Below, piece after piece: positions 43,611-49,052 of a stretch of DNA of 49,052 nt (position 1 is its first letter; each line of letters opens with the position of its first letter). The position numbers and the translations under genes were made by a program. The stretch is from Ideonella livida (GTDB lineage Bacteria; Pseudomonadota; Gammaproteobacteria; Burkholderiales; Burkholderiaceae_C): assembly GCF_010499455.1 (NCBI RefSeq), contig NZ_JAAGOH010000031.1, forward strand, positions 1 through 49,052, given 5' to 3'. Under the pieces are notes generated by a model. The model saw only the letters and a program-made list of their open reading frames with translations. It did not search any database and was not told the DNA's origin.

Positions 43611-44417
43611 ATGGCCGCCACCGCCTCCGCTGGGCGCCTGCGCCAGCAGCTGCTGGACCTGGGGGGGCTGCTGCTGGTCTGCGTCCTGGCCCTGCAGCTG
43701 TTCTTCGTCGCCCGCATCGCCCTGATGGCCGCGGTCGACCCCCAGTCCACCGCATTTGAGCGCAGCGAGGCCTGGCGCCTGCTGCGCCAGGGACAGCTGG
43801 GCGGCCAACGCCCCTGGAAACAGCAGTGGGTGCCGGAAACCCAGCTGCCGCGTAGCCTGCGCCAAGCCGTGATCGCCAGCGAAGACGCCAATTTCGCCCA
43901 GCACGGCGGCGTGGAGTGGGACGCCATCCGCAGCGCCTGGGACCGCAACCGCCGCGCCGAAGCCCGGGCCGAGAAAGCGAACCAACTGGCCGAAGAGCGT
44001 GCGGCACGCGCCGGCAAGGCCCTGGACCCTGCACGCCAGCGGGTGCCCAAGGTCGTCGGCGGCTCCACCATCAGCCAACAGCTGGCCAAGAACCTGTTCC
44101 TCTCCGGCGAGAGGACGCCGCTGCGCAAGGGCCAGGAGCTGGTGCTGACCTACCTGCTGGAGGGGCTGCTGGACAAGCGCCGCATCCTGACGCTCTACCT
44201 CAACCATGTGGAGCTGGGCGAGGGCGTGTTTGGTGCCGAGGCGGCGGCGCGGCACTATTTCCGCCAGGGTGCCAGCCAACTCAGCCCGGCCCAAAGCGCG
44301 CGTCTGGCGGTGATGCTGCCGGCACCCAAACGCTTCGAGAAAAACCCCGGCTCCGCTTATGTGAGCGGCCGCACCGCCAGCGTGCTCGCCCGCATGGCTG
44401 GCGCCGACCTGCCCTGA
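43611..44417 (+). CDS. mtgA: Monofunctional biosynthetic peptidoglycan transglycosylase
   Basis: 268 residues. One N-terminal membrane helix (about 17-38), then the GT51 domain that polymerises lipid II into glycan strands on the periplasmic face. Catalytic E91 is in IASEDANF; GGSTISQQLAKNLFL (150-164) and the second acid in YLNHVELGEGVFGAEAAA follow. Between the first two motifs there are about 54 residues where E. coli MtgA has about 26: a charged, Ala/Arg/Glu-rich helix-like insert at roughly 114-146. It follows aroE by 21 bases. Confidence 0.95.
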   Translation: MAATASAGRLRQQLLDLGGLLLVCVLALQLFFVARIALMAAVDPQSTAFERSEAWRLLRQGQLGGQRPWKQQWVPETQLPRSLRQAVIASEDANFAQHGGVEWDAIRSAWDRNRRAEARAEKANQLAEERAARAGKALDPARQRVPKVVGGSTISQQLAKNLFLSGERTPLRKGQELVLTYLLEGLLDKRRILTLYLNHVELGEGVFGAEAAARHYFRQGASQLSPAQSARLAVMLPAPKRFEKNPGSAYVSGRTASVLARMAGADLP

Positions 44418-44430
44418 GCGCCCCGACGCC

Positions 44431-45030
44431 ATGCAAGACGACGACCTGCAACAGGAACTGGCCGCGGTGGCCGCGCGCCTCATCGTGGACGACGCCCAGG
44501 ACTGGGCCAGCGCCCGCCGCAAGGCCGCCGCCCAGCTGGGGTTGCGCCTGGGCCGTGACGTGCCCGCCCCCAGCGATGAGCAGCTGGAGGACGCGGTGCG
44601 GGAACACCTGGCGATCTTCCATGCCGACACCCAGCCCGGGGAGCTGCGCGCCCTGCGCGAGCTGGCTCTGGCCTGGATGGAGCGGCTGGCCCCCTTCCGC
44701 CCCCACCTGGGTGGTGCGGTCTGGCGCGGCACGGCCACGGCGCAGTCCAACATCCTGCTGGACCTCTACGCCGACGACCCCAAGGCGGTGGAGATCTTCT
44801 TCATCGACGAACATCTGGACTTCGACAGCCAGGGGGAGGACGCCGAGCATCTGGTGCTGAGCGTGTCGGTGCGCAGCCGCGCCCTGGGTGAGTGGGTCAC
44901 ACTGCACTGCAGCGTGCACGACTTCGATGCCCTGCGCGGCGCCCTGCAGCCCGATGCCCGTGGCCGCAGCTGGCGCGGCCCTGCCGAGGCCCTGCGCCAG
45001 CTGCTCCAGGCCGAGGACAACGCCCGCTGA
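44431..45030 (+). CDS. Conserved protein of unknown function
   Basis: 199 residues, no signal peptide, no membrane helix, acidic. The N-terminal half is helical (MQDDDLQQELAAVAARLIVDD), with a central core FRPHLGGAVWRGTATAQSNILLDLYADDPKAVEIFFID that has the feel of a nucleotidyltransferase-like alpha/beta fold (G-x-x-x-R-G-T, later D/E pairs), without an active-site pattern I can name. It lies 13 bases after mtgA and 51 before the tlpA-like gene, on the same strand, so it is likely co-expressed with envelope genes. Confidence 0.8.
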   Translation: MQDDDLQQELAAVAARLIVDDAQDWASARRKAAAQLGLRLGRDVPAPSDEQLEDAVREHLAIFHADTQPGELRALRELALAWMERLAPFRPHLGGAVWRGTATAQSNILLDLYADDPKAVEIFFIDEHLDFDSQGEDAEHLVLSVSVRSRALGEWVTLHCSVHDFDALRGALQPDARGRSWRGPAEALRQLLQAEDNAR

Positions 45031-45081
45031 GCCGGAGCCGCCCCGCCCACCGCCCACACGCCGTCCCGTCGAGGAGATCCC

Positions 45082-45606
45082 ATGAGCCCTGAACGTAGAG
45101 TGTGGTTGGGCGCCGGTGTCGGCGCCGCCGTGCTGGGTGGCGTCACCTGGCGCCTGCTCGGCCCGTCGCCCTCCCCCACGCCACAGGACGACCCGCAGGC
45201 CCGGCTGTGGCAACTGCCGCTCACCGACCCGCAGGGCCGCCCGCTGTCGCTGGCGCCACTGCGCGGTCGCCCCCTGGTGGTCAACTTCTGGGCCGCCTGG
45301 TGCGCGCCTTGCGTGCGGGAAATGCCACTGCTGGACCGTTTCGCACAGGCCCACCGCGCGGCGGGCTGGGAAGTGCTGGGCCTGGCGCTGGACAAGCCCG
45401 AGGCGGTGCAGGCCTTCCTGGCGCGCACGCCGGTGGGCTTTCCGGTCGGGATGCTGGGGCTGGACCAGATGGGCTGGCTGCGCGAGCTGGGCAATCCGGC
45501 CGGCGCCCTGCCCTACACCCTGCTGCTGGATGCCCGGGGCCACGTGCGCCAACGCAAGCTCGGCGAGCTGGACGAGGCCCTGCTGGGCCGCTGGCGCGAA
45601 GGCTGA
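45082..45606 (+). CDS. TlpA/ResA-like thiol:disulfide oxidoreductase
   Basis: 174 residues. N-terminal uncleaved anchor or signal (about 6-26), then a thioredoxin-like domain in the periplasm. The active site is WCAPC (73-77) in VVNFWAAWCAPCVREMP, and the cis-proline is in GALPYTLL. Proteins of this kind reduce apocytochrome c or other exported disulfides; the electron donor is unknown. A ribosome site GAGGAG precedes ATG 45082. It ends the minor operon mtgA-unknown-tlpA; a gap of 289 bases follows. Confidence 0.92.
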   Translation: MSPERRVWLGAGVGAAVLGGVTWRLLGPSPSPTPQDDPQARLWQLPLTDPQGRPLSLAPLRGRPLVVNFWAAWCAPCVREMPLLDRFAQAHRAAGWEVLGLALDKPEAVQAFLARTPVGFPVGMLGLDQMGWLRELGNPAGALPYTLLLDARGHVRQRKLGELDEALLGRWREG

Positions 45607-45682
45607 CGGCCGATGGTCGCGCCGCCCTGCCAGCCCGCCTAGGCGCTGTCAACTGCCGGAAGTTGAATTAATTTGACCGGCG

Positions 45683-45713
45683 TTGACCTGAAATCGCGCT
45701 CAATGGCGTAAAG
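45683..45713 (+). promoter_or_regulatory. Candidate accBC promoter and long leader
   Basis: Within the 289-base gap before accB there is an AT-rich island with two TTGACC hexamers (45673-45678 and 45683-45688) and an AT-rich CGTAAA at 45707-45712, 18 bases after the second. If used, the accB leader is about 175 bases, which leaves room for control of carboxylase expression. The rest of the gap shows no gene. Confidence 0.4.
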
Positions 45714-45895
45714 TTCGCCCCTCTGATCGTGGGACCCGGCGCCCTTGGCACCCCAGGTGCGGGCGCGGACGATACCACGACGGTGGCCGCCCGGCTTGGC
45801 AGCATCGCCGGCCGCACGGTGGGCCGCCGCCCCTTGAAGACCCGGAACGGGCTGCCCGGCAGCACCGTCCACCACACCACAGGAGTACCCCTTCC

Positions 45896-46354
45896 ATGGA
45901 CCTGCGCAAGCTGAAGACCCTGATCGACCTGGTCTCCGAGTCGAACATCGCCGAGCTGGAAATCACCGAGAACGAAGGCAAGGTGCGCATCGTCAAGTCT
46001 GGTGGCGTGGTGGCCCAGGTGGCGCCCACCCTGATGGCCGCACCGGCCCCGGCCCCCGTGGCGCTGGCCGCTGGACCGGCCCCGGTGGCGGCAGCGCCGG
46101 CCGCCGCCGTAGTGGAGACCGGCCATGTGGTCAAGTCCCCGATGGTCGGCACCTTCTACGCCGCCTCCACGCCCGGCGCCAAGCCGCTGGTGGAGGTGGG
46201 CAGCCAGGTCAAGGAAGGCCAGGCACTGTGCATCATCGAGGCCATGAAGATCATGAACGAGATCGAAGCCGACGTGGCCGGCACGGTGACCAAGGTGATG
46301 GTCACCAACGGCCAGCCCGTGGAATACGGTCAGCCGCTGTTCATCATCGAGTAA
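45896..46354 (+). CDS. accB: Biotin carboxyl carrier protein of acetyl-CoA carboxylase
   Basis: 152 residues. The N-terminal helix region [16 protein letters not shown] is typical of BCCP, followed by an Ala/Pro linker (about 42-73) and the biotinyl domain (75-152). The biotin is attached to K118 in EAMKIM; the thumb segment of BCCP is visible near [11 protein letters not shown]. It carries CO2 between biotin carboxylase and the carboxyltransferase in the first step of fatty-acid synthesis. AGGAG at 45881-45885 precedes ATG 45896 by 10 bases. It is 14 bases before accC. Confidence 0.97.
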   Translation: MDLRKLKTLIDLVSESNIAELEITENEGKVRIVKSGGVVAQVAPTLMAAPAPAPVALAAGPAPVAAAPAAAVVETGHVVKSPMVGTFYAASTPGAKPLVEVGSQVKEGQALCIIEAMKIMNEIEADVAGTVTKVMVTNGQPVEYGQPLFIIE

Positions 46355-46368
46355 GGCCCGCGCCACCC

Positions 46369-47721
<1,353 letters not shown>

Positions 47722-47736
47722 GCGAAGGACCCCTCC

Positions 47737-48648
47737 GTGGCCATGCATGAACTGGTGCTCACCGCACCACAGGACCTGGTGGAGTCGGTCTCCGACGCCC
47801 TCATGGACGAACTCGGCGCCCTGTCGGTGTCGGTGGAAGACGCCGACGCCGATACCGACGAGGAACAGCCGATCTTTGGCGAACCGGGCATGCCTGCGCC
47901 CCGTCCGGGCTGGGAGCGCTCGCGGTTGAAGGCCCTCTTCGACGAGGAGCAGGCCGCCGAAACGGCCCTCACCCTGCTGCTGGCCCAGGACTGGACCGAA
48001 GGCCTGGCCGCCCACGCCCTGCAGGTGGTGGACGAACAGGACTGGGTCCGGCTGACCCAGTCCCAGTTCAACCCGGTCGATGTCACGCCCACCTTCTGGA
48101 TCGTGCCCAGCTGGCATGAGGTGCCCGCCGACGCCACCCACGTCATGCGCCTGGACCCGGGCCTGGCCTTTGGCACCGGCACCCACCCGACCACCCGCAT
48201 GTGCCTGCGCTGGATCGCCCACCAGGCCCCGGCGCATGCACAGCGGTGGGACCGGGTGCTCGACTACGGCTGCGGCTCCGGCATCCTGGCCATCGGCGCG
48301 GCGCTGCATGGCGCACGTGACATCGACGCGGTGGACATCGACCCCGCGGCCGTGACCGCCACCGACGCCAACGCCCGGGCCAACGGGGTCACGGTCCGCA
48401 CCGGCCTGCCCGACCTGGCGCAAGGCAGCTACCCCCTGGTGCTGGCCAACATCCTGGCCACACCGCTCAAGCTGCTGGCCCCGCTGCTGTGCGGGCACCT
48501 GGCCCCAGGCGCCCACTTGGTGCTGGCCGGCATCTTGGAGCGGCAGGCCGACGAGCTCAAGGAAGCCTACGCCCCCTGGCTTGCGCTGGAAGTGCTGGAC
48601 CGACAGGAAGGCTGGATCCTGATGGGTGCCCAGCGGGCCGCCGCCTGA
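47737..48648 (+). CDS. prmA: Ribosomal protein L11 methyltransferase
   Basis: 303 residues, SAM-dependent methyltransferase that trimethylates ribosomal protein L11. The N-terminal substrate-recognition domain ends near DEQDWVRLTQ; the catalytic domain shows RLDPGLAFGTGTHPTT, motif I VLDYGCGSGILAIGA, the acidic AVDIDP and NILATPL in the position of the NPPY-like motif. GTG 47737 is used because AAGGA at 47725-47729 is 7 bases upstream; ATG 47743 is two codons later. accB-accC-prmA is a well-conserved order in proteobacteria. Confidence 0.96.
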   Translation: MAMHELVLTAPQDLVESVSDALMDELGALSVSVEDADADTDEEQPIFGEPGMPAPRPGWERSRLKALFDEEQAAETALTLLLAQDWTEGLAAHALQVVDEQDWVRLTQSQFNPVDVTPTFWIVPSWHEVPADATHVMRLDPGLAFGTGTHPTTRMCLRWIAHQAPAHAQRWDRVLDYGCGSGILAIGAALHGARDIDAVDIDPAAVTATDANARANGVTVRTGLPDLAQGSYPLVLANILATPLKLLAPLLCGHLAPGAHLVLAGILERQADELKEAYAPWLALEVLDRQEGWILMGAQRAAA

Positions 48649-48661
48649 GCCATCACCCCAG

Positions 48662-48686
48662 CGGGCGACCGCCAAGCGGCCGCCCG
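48662..48686. other. Hairpin after prmA
   Basis: A six-base outer stem (48662-48667 with 48681-48686) and four-base inner stem (48669-48672 with 48676-48679), one A/C mismatch between them and a three-base loop. It is the first structure after the prmA stop. No T tract, so it may end the accBC-prmA message only weakly or by Rho-assisted pausing. Confidence 0.4.
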
Positions 48687-48740
48687 GCCCCCTACGCCCC
48701 CGCCCACGCTCCCCGCCAACGGGGCGACACACCCCCATGG

Positions 48741-48746
48741 CATCAT
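48741..48746 (+). promoter_or_regulatory. Possible -10 element before the zinc-ribbon gene
   Basis: CATCAT, 7 bases before ATG 48754. The weakest member of the leaderless-like set: it matches the consensus only at the A and final T positions. Confidence 0.3.
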
Positions 48747-48753
48747 CCGGCGC

Positions 48754-49052
48754 ATGAGCCTCGTCACCCGCTGCCCGTCCTGTGACACGGTCTTCCGTGT
48801 CGTCAACGACCAGCTCAAGGTCTCTGGCGGCTGGGTGCGCTGCGGCCAGTGCAGCGAAGTCTTCAATGCGCTGGAGGGCCTGTTCGAGCTGGACAGTCCT
48901 TCGACCGGAACGGGCGCTCCGCGCGCCCCCACCCGCACCGCCCCGCAGCGGGCAAGCGCGCCCGCCACCGCGTCCGCCCGGCCCGGTGCCGCGCCCCCTG
49001 CCCGCGCGCCCTCGCCCCCACCGCCGCCGGCCACCCGCGGCGGCAGCGGTGC
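48754..49052 (+). CDS. Zinc-ribbon (MJ0042/DUF3426-type) protein, 5' part only
   Basis: 99 complete codons before the window ends. The N-terminus is a zinc-ribbon of the MJ0042 type: TRCPSC (C7, C10) and VRCGQCSEVFNA with the second CxxC pair, joined by TVFRVVNDQLK. A Pro/Ala/Arg-rich low-complexity stretch follows from about residue 50. Genes of this family next to prmA in Burkholderiales usually carry a DUF3426 membrane-linked C-terminal domain, but that part is outside the window, so only the zinc ribbon is seen. Function unknown. Confidence 0.85.
   Translation, partial: MSLVTRCPSCDTVFRVVNDQLKVSGGWVRCGQCSEVFNALEGLFELDSPSTGTGAPRAPTRTAPQRASAPATASARPGAAPPARAPSPPPPPATRGGSG

Noticed and set aside
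45729-45914. 61-codon plus-strand frame before accB
   Set aside because: It has low-complexity Gly/Thr-rich composition, no ribosome site and ends inside accB in another frame.

Overview
The window is a dense, very GC-rich chromosomal segment from a betaproteobacterium, most likely order Burkholderiales in the broad Rubrivivax / Leptothrix / Ideonella neighbourhood. The evidence is the gene content and order: rubredoxin-pilGHIJ-chpA, pyrR-pyrB with a zinc-ligand-less dihydroorotase, rhodanese-grxC-secB-gpsA, rnb-tonB-aroE-mtgA and accB-accC-prmA. I assign no species. There are 43 protein-coding genes, two of them cut by the window ends. I see no tRNA, rRNA, CRISPR array, insertion sequence or phage gene, and no gene-free stretch longer than 300 bases (the longest, about 290, lies before accB).

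Layout. Bases 1-6216 (minus strand) hold a six-gene accessory cluster: GT2 glycosyltransferase, CMP-sugar-type cytidylyltransferase, D-2-hydroxyacid dehydrogenase, short-chain dehydrogenase, SMP-30-type lactonase and a secreted protein that runs off the window. It looks like a surface-glycan pathway built around an unidentified CMP-activated acidic sugar, and it is the best candidate here for an undescribed system. Bases 6437-8857 (minus) are housekeeping: gpsA, secB, grxC and a membrane-anchored rhodanese. gpmA (plus) follows, with a bidirectional terminator. Bases 9836-14524 (minus) run yqgE-ruvX-pyrR-pyrB-pyrC'-plsC, a pyrimidine operon whose dihydroorotase-like subunit has lost its zinc histidines. 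phrB photolyase (plus) is divergent from yqgE.

Bases 16103-28490 (minus) carry a diguanylate cyclase and the type IV pilus chemosensory system: rubredoxin, pilG, pilH, pilI, pilJ and a 2325-residue ChpA hybrid kinase. Pilus control and c-di-GMP synthesis are therefore neighbours. Bases 28652-33290 (plus) hold a divergent ThiD-like kinase, hemL, a hexose-phosphate mutarotase and mpl. A large exported metzincin-like metalloprotease follows on the minus strand. Bases 36237-48648 (plus) are YqiA-like esterase / FabG-like reductase / exported ankyrin protein (overlapping genes), then rnb-tonB-aroE-mtgA-unknown-tlpA, then accB-accC-prmA. The 5' end of a zinc-ribbon (MJ0042/DUF3426-type) gene closes the window.

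A recurrent regulatory theme is a -10-like hexamer (TAGAAT, CACACT, TACACT, GACAAT, CATCAT) only 6-9 bases before the start codon of six genes, which suggests leaderless or nearly leaderless transcripts. All functional calls come from motifs and synteny read by eye; no database search was run.
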